64,000 bases of DNA, taken from assembly GCA_035517615.1 (NCBI GenBank), contig DATIYM010000004.1:25521-89520 (forward strand). The letters run 5' to 3'. Under the pieces are notes generated by a model. The model was not told where the DNA came from, made no database searches, and saw nothing but the letters and a program-made list of their open reading frames with translations. This DNA comes from AG25 sp035517615 (GTDB lineage Bacteria > Gemmatimonadota > Gemmatimonadetes > Gemmatimonadales > GWC2-71-9). The position numbers and the translations under genes were made by a program. Below, piece by piece: positions 20,931 to 29,402 of this stretch (its first letter is position 1; each line of letters starts with the position of its first letter).

Positions 20931-22319
20931 GTGAACGAGGACCTGCTCGCACGTCTCGCCGCGCATCGCACGATCGGCAGCGCCCCGAGGCCAGAGCTCG
21001 AGTGGCTCGCCGCGCACGGCACGCTCGACCGGTTCCAGGCCGGACAGTACGTCGTGCACAAGGGCGAACCTGTCCTGGGGCTCTACATCGTGCTGAAGGG
21101 CCATATCACCCATTTCACGGATCAGGGCGGCGCGTGGCGCAAGGTCATCGAGTGGCGTGATGGGGACGTCACCGGGCGACTTCCCTATTCGCGCATGACC
21201 GTGTCGCCCGGCAACTCGCTGGTCGAAGAAGCCACCGACGCGCTGCGCATCGATCCGCGCGACGTCGTCGATCTGCCCACGCAGTGCCCGCAGGTGACCG
21301 CGTTACTCGTCCACGTGATGGTCGATCGGGCACGCACGTTTCAGTCGAGCGATCTCCAGTTCGAGAAACTGGCATCGCTCGGGAAACTGGCGGCGGGGCT
21401 GGCGCACGAGTTGAACAATCCGGCGTCTGCGGCGGCGCGAAGCGCACGGCTCATCACGGACATGCTGGCCGAGTCCGATAATGCGTCGCGGGCATTGGGC
21501 GCCGCCGGTCTCACGCCGGCCGAGGTGACGCTGGGAGAGCGGATTCGCGGTGCCTGCCTCGAGACGCGAAGCGTGCAGGTGCGCACGCCACTCGAACGAT
21601 CGGATCGTGAGGAGGCGCTGATCGACTGGCTCGAGGATCACGACGCCGACACGGCGTTCGCGGCGGCACTCGCGGAGACCGATGTCACGATCGAGCTGCT
21701 GGACGAGCTGGTCGGCACGCTCAGCCAGGAGAAGCTCGGCGCGACGCTGCGCTGGGTGGCGGCCGGATGCGCGGTGCGCGGGCTGGCTCGCGATATCGAA
21801 CGCGCAGCCTTGCGAGTGCACAGCCTGGTGAGCGCGGTCAAGGGATTCACCTACATGGATCAGGCGAGTGTGCCGGAACCGGTGGACGTCGGGAAGGGAC
21901 TGTCAGACACGCTGGCGCTGCTCGCCGCCAAGGCCCGTGGCAAATCGGCCTCGGTCACGATGGAGCTGCCGCGCGATCTCCCCCGGGTCCGCGCCATTGG
22001 CGGCGAGCTCAATCAGGTATGGGTCAACCTCATGGACAACGCGATCGACGCCGTGGGACAGGGAGGGAACGTCAAAGTCAGCGCGCTCGCGAACGGGAGC
22101 CGGGTGGTCGTGAAGGTGACCGACGACGGCCCGGGAATTCCCGCCGACCTCAAGAACCGGATCTTCGAGCCGTTCTTCACCACGAAGCCAGTTGGGCAAG
22201 GCACCGGGCTCGGCCTCGATATCGTCCGGCGGCTGGTGGACCGGAACGCCGGGCTGATCGAGGTGGACTCGCAGCCCGGACACACGGAATTTCGTGTGGC
22301 CCTCCCGGTCGCTACCTAG
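20931..22319 (+). CDS. Histidine kinase with cyclic-nucleotide-binding domain
   Basis: A soluble 462-residue kinase. Residues about 10-140 form a cNMP-binding-like domain (LDRFQAGQYVVHKGEP, LYIVLKGHI). The H box LAAGLAHELNNPASAA carries the phosphorylated His near residue 159. The HATPase domain has N box NLMDNAIDAV, G1 DDGPGIP and G2 GTGLGLDIV. No membrane segment is seen. It starts at GTG four bases after the receiver-reductase fusion and is its obvious cognate kinase. Whether the domain binds cAMP, cGMP or nothing cannot be told. Confidence 0.92.
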   Translation: MNEDLLARLAAHRTIGSAPRPELEWLAAHGTLDRFQAGQYVVHKGEPVLGLYIVLKGHITHFTDQGGAWRKVIEWRDGDVTGRLPYSRMTVSPGNSLVEEATDALRIDPRDVVDLPTQCPQVTALLVHVMVDRARTFQSSDLQFEKLASLGKLAAGLAHELNNPASAAARSARLITDMLAESDNASRALGAAGLTPAEVTLGERIRGACLETRSVQVRTPLERSDREEALIDWLEDHDADTAFAAALAETDVTIELLDELVGTLSQEKLGATLRWVAAGCAVRGLARDIERAALRVHSLVSAVKGFTYMDQASVPEPVDVGKGLSDTLALLAAKARGKSASVTMELPRDLPRVRAIGGELNQVWVNLMDNAIDAVGQGGNVKVSALANGSRVVVKVTDDGPGIPADLKNRIFEPFFTTKPVGQGTGLGLDIVRRLVDRNAGLIEVDSQPGHTEFRVALPVAT

Positions 22320-22363
22320 TCCTTATAATAAGGAACGGCGCCAGCACAGGCCGCTTCCCGCAT

Positions 22364-22393
22364 TTGGTTGCCGGGTCGCCAATTAACTATCTT
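22364..22393 (+). promoter_or_regulatory. Putative promoter of the ptsN-aspS gene run
   Basis: TTGGTT (22364-22369) and TATCTT (22388-22393) are spaced by 18 bases, 27 bases before the ATG at 22420. This is the only good gap at the head of the long (+) gene run. A 13-base palindrome CCTTATAATAAGG lies at 22321-22333 just upstream. Confidence 0.4.
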
Positions 22394-22419
22394 CAATAGG
22401 TAACGGCACTTGGCCGAGA

Positions 22420-22911
22420 ATGCGGATATCCCAGCTACTTTCCCCAGACCGGATCCGTATCCCTCTTCTGGCGTCCGATAAGGAGGGGGTCTTGCGGGAG
22501 TTGGTGGATTTGATGATGCAGGATAATGGCGGCCGTGAGGGGGGAGGAGCAGCGGGTGGCGCTGGGGGCAGCCAGGCTGAAGTGATGAATGCGATTCTCG
22601 AACGCGAGCGACAGTTTCCAACCGGCATCGGGTATGGTGTGGCGGTGCCGCATGGGAAGGCGCCTTCACTGAGTACGTTGCAGGCAGTCGCCGGGACCGC
22701 GCGGACCGCGGTTCCATATGAGACGATCGACGGAGAGCCGGTGCGCTTGTTCTTCATGCTTGCGGGGCCTGAATCGCTGGCGGGCGAACACGTCAAAGCC
22801 ATCGGGCGTATTTCGCGCATCGTGCGACGTGAACCGGTGCGCGGCCGGCTGCTCGCGGCGACGACTCCCGCCGAGTTCTACCGCGTTCTGTGCGACGCAG
22901 AGGCAACATAG
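22420..22911 (+). CDS. PTS EIIA-type (PtsN-like) regulatory protein
   Basis: A 163-residue EIIA domain of the fructose/nitrogen class. The phosphorylatable His lies in GVAVPHGK and is preceded by ERERQFPTGIGYG, the family hallmark. An unusual Gly/Ala-rich insertion (about residues 37-50) interrupts the first helical region. No EIIB or EIIC is present, so a regulatory role like PtsN is likelier than sugar transport. It heads the operon and overlaps the aspS start by 22 bases. Confidence 0.85.
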   Translation: MRISQLLSPDRIRIPLLASDKEGVLRELVDLMMQDNGGREGGGAAGGAGGSQAEVMNAILERERQFPTGIGYGVAVPHGKAPSLSTLQAVAGTARTAVPYETIDGEPVRLFFMLAGPESLAGEHVKAIGRISRIVRREPVRGRLLAATTPAEFYRVLCDAEAT

Positions 22912-24689
22912 AAACGCTTCCCGCCACAACCCTCCGCTCGCATGCCTGCGGCGCGCTCCGCGCGGAGCACGCCGGTGTTCGCGTGCGCCTGGGAGGCTGG
23001 GTGCATCGCCGCCGGGACCTGGGCGGCATCGTGTTCCTCGACCTACGCGACCGTACCGGTCTGGTGCAAGTAGCCGTTGGCCCCGCTTGGGCGAGCCGCG
23101 AGACGCTCGAGGTCGCGCAGAGCCTGGGAGGCGAATCGGTAGTCATGGTCGAGGGATCCGTGACGCTGCGGCCCACGGACGCCAAGAATCCCGACATGGC
23201 GACGGGTGACGTGGAAGTGCACGCCACGGAGCTCAAGGTGGTAAGCGTCGCCGCCACGCCGGCCATTCCGGTCGCCCGGGTCGCGGGGCGACCGGAGGAG
23301 CTGCCGGCCGAAGAGCTGCGCCTCAAGTACCGTCACCTCGACCTCCGCCGTCCCGAGCTGCAGGCCAATCTCCTGCTGCGGCACCGTCTGATGCAGCGCG
23401 CGCGGCGTACGCTCGCCGATCTGGGATTTCTCGAGATCGAGACCCCGAATCTCACCAAGCCAACGCCCGAAGGGGCACGCGACTACCTGGTCCCATCGCG
23501 CGTACACCCGGGTGAGTTCTACGCGCTCCCGCAGTCGCCGCAGATCTACAAGCAGCTGCTCATGGTGGCGGGGTTCGATCGTTATTTCCAGATCGCGCGC
23601 TGCTTCCGCGACGAAGACCTGCGCAACGATCGCCAGCCGGAATTCACGCAGATCGATCTCGAGGCGTCCTTCATCACGCAGGAGGACGTGATCGGCTTCG
23701 TCGAGACGGTGCTGGTGGGGTTGTGGGACGAAGCGGGGCAGCGGGTGACCGCGCCGTTTCCGCGGCTCGTCTATCGCGAAGCGATGGAGCGCTACGGCTC
23801 GGACAAACCCGACCTCCGCTACGATCTGCCGATCACGGATCTGACGCAGCGCGTGCGCCCGCTGAGTGTGCCGTTCTTCGAATCCGGACTCTCGAACGGC
23901 GCCCGGGTACGGGCGATCGCCGTGCGGGGTGGCGGTGTCCTGTCACGCAAGGACGTCGATCAGCTGGCGGCAACCGCGAAGGAGCTGGGCTCGAGCGGAC
24001 TGGCCTGGGCCAAACGCCAGGGCGATCAGATCACGGGCTCGGTCGCCAAGCATCTGAACGCCGAGACGCTCGGCGCCATGGGCGTGAACGACGGTGATGC
24101 GGTCCTGCTCGCGGTCGGGCCCGACCGGGTGACCTCGCCGGTTTTGGATCGCGTGCGCCAGGAGCTGATTCGCCGGCTCGCGCCGCCGCCCAAAGTGGCG
24201 CACGCGTTCTGCTGGATCGTGGATTTCCCGCTGTTCGAACCCGATCCGGACACGGGGAAACCGGTGTTCGCCCATCACCCGTTCACGTCGCCGCATCCGG
24301 ACGATCTGGAGCGCGTGGAACGCGATCCGTTTTCCTGCCGGGCGCTGCACTATGACGCGGTCTACAACGGCAACGAGCTGGGCTCGGGATCGATTCGGAT
24401 CATCGACCCCAACGTGCAGCGGATCATTTTCCGCGAGCTGGGAATGACGCCCGACCAGGTCGACACGCGGTTTGGATTTCTGCTCAACGGCCTCGCGGCG
24501 GGCGCGCCGCCGCATGGCGGGTTTGCGATCGGGCTCGATCGCGTGGTGATGCTGCTGGCGGGTGCGGCTTCGCTGCGCGACGTGATCGCGTTTCCCAAGA
24601 CGGCCGCGGCGCGCGCGTTGTTCGAGGGGGCTCCCACGCCCGTGAGCCCGGCGGATCTCGCCGCGCTCCATCTCGAGGCGAAGCCGTGA
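22890..24689 (+). CDS. aspS: Aspartyl-tRNA synthetase
   Basis: A class II synthetase of 599 residues, normal for the bacterial type. An N-terminal OB-fold anticodon domain (GGWVHRRRDLGGIVFLDLRD), motif 2 (FQIARCFRDEDLRNDRQPEFTQID), a GAD insertion domain and motif 3 (GGFAIGLDRVVMLL) are visible. It charges tRNA-Asp, possibly also tRNA-Asn if the enzyme is non-discriminating. The GTG at 22890 lies inside the upstream gene. The real N-terminus could be a little further downstream. Confidence 0.96.
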   Translation: MRRRGNIETLPATTLRSHACGALRAEHAGVRVRLGGWVHRRRDLGGIVFLDLRDRTGLVQVAVGPAWASRETLEVAQSLGGESVVMVEGSVTLRPTDAKNPDMATGDVEVHATELKVVSVAATPAIPVARVAGRPEELPAEELRLKYRHLDLRRPELQANLLLRHRLMQRARRTLADLGFLEIETPNLTKPTPEGARDYLVPSRVHPGEFYALPQSPQIYKQLLMVAGFDRYFQIARCFRDEDLRNDRQPEFTQIDLEASFITQEDVIGFVETVLVGLWDEAGQRVTAPFPRLVYREAMERYGSDKPDLRYDLPITDLTQRVRPLSVPFFESGLSNGARVRAIAVRGGGVLSRKDVDQLAATAKELGSSGLAWAKRQGDQITGSVAKHLNAETLGAMGVNDGDAVLLAVGPDRVTSPVLDRVRQELIRRLAPPPKVAHAFCWIVDFPLFEPDPDTGKPVFAHHPFTSPHPDDLERVERDPFSCRALHYDAVYNGNELGSGSIRIIDPNVQRIIFRELGMTPDQVDTRFGFLLNGLAAGAPPHGGFAIGLDRVVMLLAGAASLRDVIAFPKTAAARALFEGAPTPVSPADLAALHLEAKP

Positions 24690-25639
24690 GCGACATCGTG
24701 CGCCGGCTCTCGACCGAAGGTGTGGACCCGCTTTCGCTGGCGGGCGTGAACGACGGGAATCTGGTCGAGCTGGCGCGGCGGACGGGCGTGCGTGTGTCGC
24801 TGCGCGGCGATACGCTCTCGCTCACCGGCGCGCAGACAGCAGTCGACCGCGCCACATCGGTGGCCCAGGCAATGGTCGATCTCGCGCGCATGGGGGAGCT
24901 GCTCGGTGTGGACGACGTGAGCCGCATTGCGAGCGAGGATCCTGACGCCGTGGCGGCGCGGACCACCGAGAGCGATTACAAAATCATTCTCCCCGGGTTG
25001 CGGCGCGTGATTCAGGCGAAAACCAATGGGCAGCGCGAGTACCTCCGGTCCATCGCGCAGAACGACATCGTCATCGGGATTGGCCCCGCCGGCACGGGCA
25101 AGACCTACCTCGCGGTGGCCGCCGCCGTCGATGCGCTGGCGCGCCGGCGGGTGCGCCGGATTGTGCTCGCCCGGCCGGCCGTCGAGGCAGGGGAGAGCCT
25201 GGGCTTCCTCCCCGGTGACGTGCAGGAAAAGGTCGATCCGTATCTCCGGCCGCTGTACGACGCGCTCGAGGACATGATGCCGCGCGACCGGGTGCAGAAA
25301 GCGATCGAGACGCGCACCATTGAGATCGCGCCGCTCGCCTACATGCGGGGGCGCACGCTCTCGGACGCGTTCGTGATCCTCGATGAGGCGCAGAACGCGA
25401 CCGGCATGCAGATGAAGATGTTTCTCACCCGGCTCGGCGTGAACTCGCGTGCCGTGATCACGGGCGACAAGACGCAGATCGACCTCGCCGTGCGGGAGGA
25501 TTCCGGGCTCTTGCAGGTCGAGCGCATTCTGCCCGGCATCGAAGGGATCGGGTTCATTTACCTGGAGGACGCTGACGTGGTACGCCACCGGCTAGTGCGG
25601 GACATCATCCGAGCGTACGCGGAAGACGCACAGGGCTGA
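24686..25639 (+). CDS. phoH: PhoH-family ATPase/ribonuclease
   Basis: A 317-residue PhoH-like protein. After an N-terminal KH-like segment the ATPase domain has Walker A GPAGTGKTYLA, LARPAVEAGESLGFLPGD, Walker B FVILDEAQNAT and GDKTQIDL. PhoH-family proteins are linked to RNA turnover. It is followed by pgpH and ybeY, the classical phoH-pgpH-ybeY neighbourhood associated with ribosome maturation. GTG start overlaps aspS by four bases. Confidence 0.94.
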   Translation: MSDIVRRLSTEGVDPLSLAGVNDGNLVELARRTGVRVSLRGDTLSLTGAQTAVDRATSVAQAMVDLARMGELLGVDDVSRIASEDPDAVAARTTESDYKIILPGLRRVIQAKTNGQREYLRSIAQNDIVIGIGPAGTGKTYLAVAAAVDALARRRVRRIVLARPAVEAGESLGFLPGDVQEKVDPYLRPLYDALEDMMPRDRVQKAIETRTIEIAPLAYMRGRTLSDAFVILDEAQNATGMQMKMFLTRLGVNSRAVITGDKTQIDLAVREDSGLLQVERILPGIEGIGFIYLEDADVVRHRLVRDIIRAYAEDAQG

Positions 25640-25640
25640 C

Positions 25641-27809
25641 GTGACACTGCCCACGCGCGCGCAAATCCGGTATCACGGTGATCGCTGGGCCTGGGTCCCC
25701 GTGCTCGCCTTGTTCACGTATCTCGTGTTTCCTTCGAGCGCGATCGACGTCGCACCGCAGATCGACCCGGGCCAGGTGGCCGACCACGACGTGATCGCCC
25801 CGTTCACGTTCTCCGTCAACAAGAGCGACGACGAGGTCGCGCAGGATGCGGAGGAACTGGCGGCCGCCGTCAAGCCGATCTACGAGTTCAATCAGCGCGC
25901 GCTCGACAGCACGACCTCGGCCATGCACACCTTTTTCGACCGGCTCGACGGCGCCGCCGGACAGGGGGCGCTGGGGATCGCGCGCGCGGCGCATGATTTC
26001 GGGCTCACGCTCACCCCGGAGGAGGCGAGCTACCTCGCGAACACGAAGAAGCGCCGGCAAGTCGAGCAGTCGCTCTCGGATCTGTTCGATCGCACGCTCG
26101 ACCTTGGTGTGACGAGTCCGGGCGTGCTCCAGGTCGAAGCGTCCGCCGAAATCACCATCCGGCGCCATTCGTCGGAAACGTCCGTGCCGCGGGCGCAGGT
26201 GCTCACGTACACGCAGTATCTCGCGCGAGCCCGGAACGCGCATCCTGACAAAGGGCTGGCGGCGGCCGATGCCGTGTACATCAGGCTCGCGGGCCGGTTT
26301 TTCCGGCCCACCCTCACGCCCAACGAGCACGAGACCGAGCGGCGCCGTGACGAGCTGCGCCGCAGCGTGGACCGCACCAAATACGTCGTGCGCGCGGGCG
26401 ACCGGATCGTGGCGGCCCACGAGGTGGTCACGAGCGAGACGCACGAGCGGCTCGCCGCCCTGCAGCAGGAGCTGCTGCGGCGCGGGGCGGCCACGAGCCA
26501 CTCGGTGCTCGGCGCGCTGGGCGCGATCCTGCAAGACGGGCTCGTGCTCGGAATCTTCTGGGTGCTGCTGCTGTTCTACCGTCGCGAGACGTACCGCGAG
26601 CAGCGACAGGTCGCGGTGGTTGCGGCGCTATTCGCCGCCGCGATCGGCGGCGGCGGTGCCATCGCGCACTGGGTGCCCGAGCATCCCGTGCTGATTCCCC
26701 TGCCGTTCACCGCGATGATGCTGAGCGTGTTGTTCAACGGCCGAGTATCGATGATCGCCGCCATGATCCTGGCGATCGTGATCGGCACGCAACCGGTGTT
26801 TCACGATTCGCCGGCGCTGTTTTTCTGCGTCGTCGGGGGTGTGTGTGCGGCGCTGTCGATTCGCGTGCTGCGGCGGCGCAGTCACCTGGCCGTGGTGGGC
26901 CTCATGGTGGGAGCAGGATATCTCGTGGGCGCCGTGGCGGTCGGACTGGCAGGTGAGTGGAGCGTGAGCGAGATCGTGCTGCGGGCGGTGTGGGGCAGCG
27001 TGAACGGCCTCGTCTCCGCGGGACTCGCGCTGCTGCTGCTTCCCGTGGTCGAATCGCTCACGGGCATTACGACGGATCTGTCGCTGCTCGAGCTGCTCGA
27101 TCCCAGCCGGCCGCTGTTACGCCGGCTGTCGGTCGAGGCTCCGGGCACGTTCCAGCACAGCATCGCGATGGCCAATCTGGTCGAAGCGGCGTGCAATCAG
27201 GTGGGGGCGAACGGGCTGCTGGGCCGCGTGGGGTGCTACTACCACGATATCGGCAAGATCAACAATCCGCTGTACTTCGTCGAAAATCAGACGCGCGGCA
27301 ACCCGCATGACCGGCTGGACCCGCACAAGTCGGCAGAGATCATCAAGGCGCACGTGACGGACGGACTCGCGCTCGCGGAGGCGGCGCGCCTGCCGGCCGT
27401 GGTGGCGGCGTTCATTCCCGAGCATCACGGCACGACGGAGATCACGTACTTCCTCGATCGCGCCAAGAAGAGCGGGATCGCACCGGCGCGCCCGGTCGAC
27501 TACACCTATCCGGGGCCCAAACCGCGCTCGATCGAGACGGCCATCACCATGCTCGCGGACTCGGTCGAGGCCTCGCTGCGCGTGCTCGAAGACCTGACGC
27601 CGCGAAAGATCGAGGAGGCCATCGAGCACATCGTGCGCACCAAGATCAGTCAGGGGCAGCTCGACGACGCGCCGATCACACTCCAGCAGATCAACCTCGT
27701 GAAGGCCGAGTTCGTGCGGAGTATTTCGGCGATGCATCACAGCCGGATCGATTACCCGGAGACGAGTGGCGGGATCTCGGCGACCTGGCAGCCGGCCGCG
27801 AAAGGTTGA
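25641..27809 (+). CDS. pgpH: 7TM-HD phosphohydrolase (cyclic-di-AMP phosphodiesterase PgpH type)
   Basis: A 722-residue membrane protein with an N-terminal anchor, a large extracytoplasmic domain (about 35-290), a bundle of membrane helices (about 295-475) and a C-terminal cytosolic HD domain. The HD residues include H in GTFQHSIAMANL, the pair CYYHDIGKINNP, IKAHVTDGL, PEHHGTTEI and a late Asp in MLADSVEAS. PgpH/YqfF enzymes hydrolyse c-di-AMP. No diadenylate cyclase is in the window. GTG start two bases after phoH. Confidence 0.93.
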   Translation: MTLPTRAQIRYHGDRWAWVPVLALFTYLVFPSSAIDVAPQIDPGQVADHDVIAPFTFSVNKSDDEVAQDAEELAAAVKPIYEFNQRALDSTTSAMHTFFDRLDGAAGQGALGIARAAHDFGLTLTPEEASYLANTKKRRQVEQSLSDLFDRTLDLGVTSPGVLQVEASAEITIRRHSSETSVPRAQVLTYTQYLARARNAHPDKGLAAADAVYIRLAGRFFRPTLTPNEHETERRRDELRRSVDRTKYVVRAGDRIVAAHEVVTSETHERLAALQQELLRRGAATSHSVLGALGAILQDGLVLGIFWVLLLFYRRETYREQRQVAVVAALFAAAIGGGGAIAHWVPEHPVLIPLPFTAMMLSVLFNGRVSMIAAMILAIVIGTQPVFHDSPALFFCVVGGVCAALSIRVLRRRSHLAVVGLMVGAGYLVGAVAVGLAGEWSVSEIVLRAVWGSVNGLVSAGLALLLLPVVESLTGITTDLSLLELLDPSRPLLRRLSVEAPGTFQHSIAMANLVEAACNQVGANGLLGRVGCYYHDIGKINNPLYFVENQTRGNPHDRLDPHKSAEIIKAHVTDGLALAEAARLPAVVAAFIPEHHGTTEITYFLDRAKKSGIAPARPVDYTYPGPKPRSIETAITMLADSVEASLRVLEDLTPRKIEEAIEHIVRTKISQGQLDDAPITLQQINLVKAEFVRSISAMHHSRIDYPETSGGISATWQPAAKG

Positions 27810-28227
27810 GCGGCGGCTGGCTCGCGCTGCCGCCTTAGTCCTCGCATGGGAGAAGGCGCGCGCCCGGCGCACGCGCATCGAGCTCACGCTGCTCGCTCCC
27901 GCCGCCATGCGCGGGTTGAATCGGCGGGCCACCGGGCGGCGCGGGATTACCGATGTGCTGGCGTTTGCGCTGCCGCAGCCCGACGGAACCATCCTCGGCG
28001 ACGTATACCTCAGCAGAGCCGCCGCCCGGGACTGGGTTCGGAGGAACGGGGGAAGCGGGAAGGGGGAAGCGGGAAGGGTGGAGGAGGAGCTGGTGCGACT
28101 CGCCGTTCACGGCACCCTGCACGTGCTGGGATACGATCATCCTGAGGGCGACCACCGCACGCGTTCGGCGATGTGGCGGCGTCAGGAGCGCTACGTGAAG
28201 CGCCTGTTGCGCACGAGCGATTCATGA
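27766..28227 (+). CDS. ybeY: Endoribonuclease YbeY
   Basis: A 153-residue YbeY, a zinc-dependent endoribonuclease for rRNA maturation and quality control. The metal-binding HxxxHxxxxxH motif is intact as HGTLHVLGYDH, preceded by LNRRATGRRGITDVLAF and LGDVYLSRAAA. The GTG start lies inside pgpH, with a 44-base overlap. About ten extra residues (GGSGKGEAG) before the EEELVRLAVHG helix are encoded by a GGGAAG-type DNA repeat, so a repeat has expanded inside the gene without breaking the frame. Confidence 0.92.
   Translation: MAGSRRPGSRPRKVERRLARAAALVLAWEKARARRTRIELTLLAPAAMRGLNRRATGRRGITDVLAFALPQPDGTILGDVYLSRAAARDWVRRNGGSGKGEAGRVEEELVRLAVHGTLHVLGYDHPEGDHRTRSAMWRRQERYVKRLLRTSDS
28048..28078 (+). 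repeat. GGGAAG-type G-rich repeat inside ybeY
   Basis: Alternating GGGAAGC and GGGAAGG units, about 31 bases, nearly identical to the element at 56332-56359 and related to 61660-61677. Its multiple G-runs could form a G-quadruplex on the + strand. Confidence 0.7.
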
Positions 28228-29402
28228 TGGGCGCCAGCGCTCTCACGTTTGCCGGCGCGCTGTTCACGTTCGCCGCTGCGCTGTGGGCGGGTCTCCTCGC
28301 CCTGGGCGAAGAAGCGGCGGTCGGAGAAGCGCTGCATACCCTGGGCGATGCGCCGCCCGCCACGATCGGGGCGCGGGTTCCGCTCCACCGCGCCCTGCAC
28401 GTCGGCCGTCTGGCGTTGCTCGTCCTGGGCGCAGTGGCGGCTGCCGACGTGCTCGACTGGTGGCATCGAGCCTGGAACCAGGCGGTGCTCGACCTCGCGC
28501 TTGCGGCCGGGTTGCTGTTCATCGTAGGCGATGCGCTGCCCCGGAGCATCGCGCGCCTTGCTCCCGAAGTGGCGCAGGCCGCGCTGCCGGTCGCCCGCCG
28601 TACGCTCGCGCCGTTTCAGCCGCTCTTCTGGCTGCTGGCCTGGGTCGATCGCGCGCTGCACACCCTGATCACGCGGCGCGCGCCGGTGGATGCCGATCTC
28701 GGGACGACACAGCGCGACATTCTGCTCGGCGTGTTCACGCTGGCCGACACGACCGTGGCGGAAGTCATGACGCCGCGGCTCGACATGATCGCCGTCGATC
28801 ACACGGCGCCGCTCGCGGAGGTCGTGGAGCGGTTCAAGGAGAGCGCGCACTCGCGGCTTCCGGTGTACGATGGCACGCCCGACAATCTCATCGGCATCGT
28901 GTTCGCCAAGGATCTCGTGACCCTCTCGATGGGATTGGGTGCTTCGAGCGGCACGTGGCAATCGTGCGTCCGCCCCGCGTCCTACGTCCCCGAATCCAAG
29001 ACCCTCGACAATCAGCTGCGCGATTTTCAGCGCGGCCCGGCGCACCTCGCGATCGTGGTCGATGAATTCGGCGGAACATCAGGGCTGATCACGCTCGAGG
29101 ATATCCTCGAGGAAGTGGTGGGCGAGATCCGCGACGAGCGCGACGTGGAAGTCGCGCCGGCCATCAAAGCGGACGGCGATCGCTACTGGGTCGATGGCCG
29201 CGTCACGCTCGACGATCTCTCCGCCGCGCTGGGCCGCCCGTTCGAGCATCCCGACGTGTCGACGGTCGGCGGCCTGATCTACTCCGCCCTGGGCCGCGTG
29301 CCGCGACCCGGCGAAGAGCTGACGCTCGACGGCTTCCGTGTGGTGGTCGAGCGCGTCGACCGGCGCCGGGTCACGCGCGTGTACTTCGAGAAGCAGCCAT
29401 GA
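28224..29402 (+). CDS. CNNM/CBS-domain membrane protein (CorC/HlyC family), first copy
   Basis: A 392-residue protein with an N-terminal DUF21-type membrane region (about 1-150), a CBS pair (about 175-300: VAEVMTPRLDMIAVD, HSRLPVYDGTPDNLIGIVFAKDL, LAIVVDEFGGTSGLITLEDILEEVVGEI) and the C-terminal CorC_HlyC transporter-associated domain. Related CNNM proteins move or regulate Mg2+. The ATG overlaps the ybeY stop, and a second ATG follows at once. It is adjacent to a second, diverged copy. Confidence 0.9.
   Translation: MMGASALTFAGALFTFAAALWAGLLALGEEAAVGEALHTLGDAPPATIGARVPLHRALHVGRLALLVLGAVAAADVLDWWHRAWNQAVLDLALAAGLLFIVGDALPRSIARLAPEVAQAALPVARRTLAPFQPLFWLLAWVDRALHTLITRRAPVDADLGTTQRDILLGVFTLADTTVAEVMTPRLDMIAVDHTAPLAEVVERFKESAHSRLPVYDGTPDNLIGIVFAKDLVTLSMGLGASSGTWQSCVRPASYVPESKTLDNQLRDFQRGPAHLAIVVDEFGGTSGLITLEDILEEVVGEIRDERDVEVAPAIKADGDRYWVDGRVTLDDLSAALGRPFEHPDVSTVGGLIYSALGRVPRPGEELTLDGFRVVVERVDRRRVTRVYFEKQP

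Noticed and set aside
22321..22333. Palindrome CCTTATAATAAGG before the ptsN-like gene as an operator or -10 box
   Set aside because: No plausible -35 at the right distance for TATAAT and only one copy; function cannot be supported.
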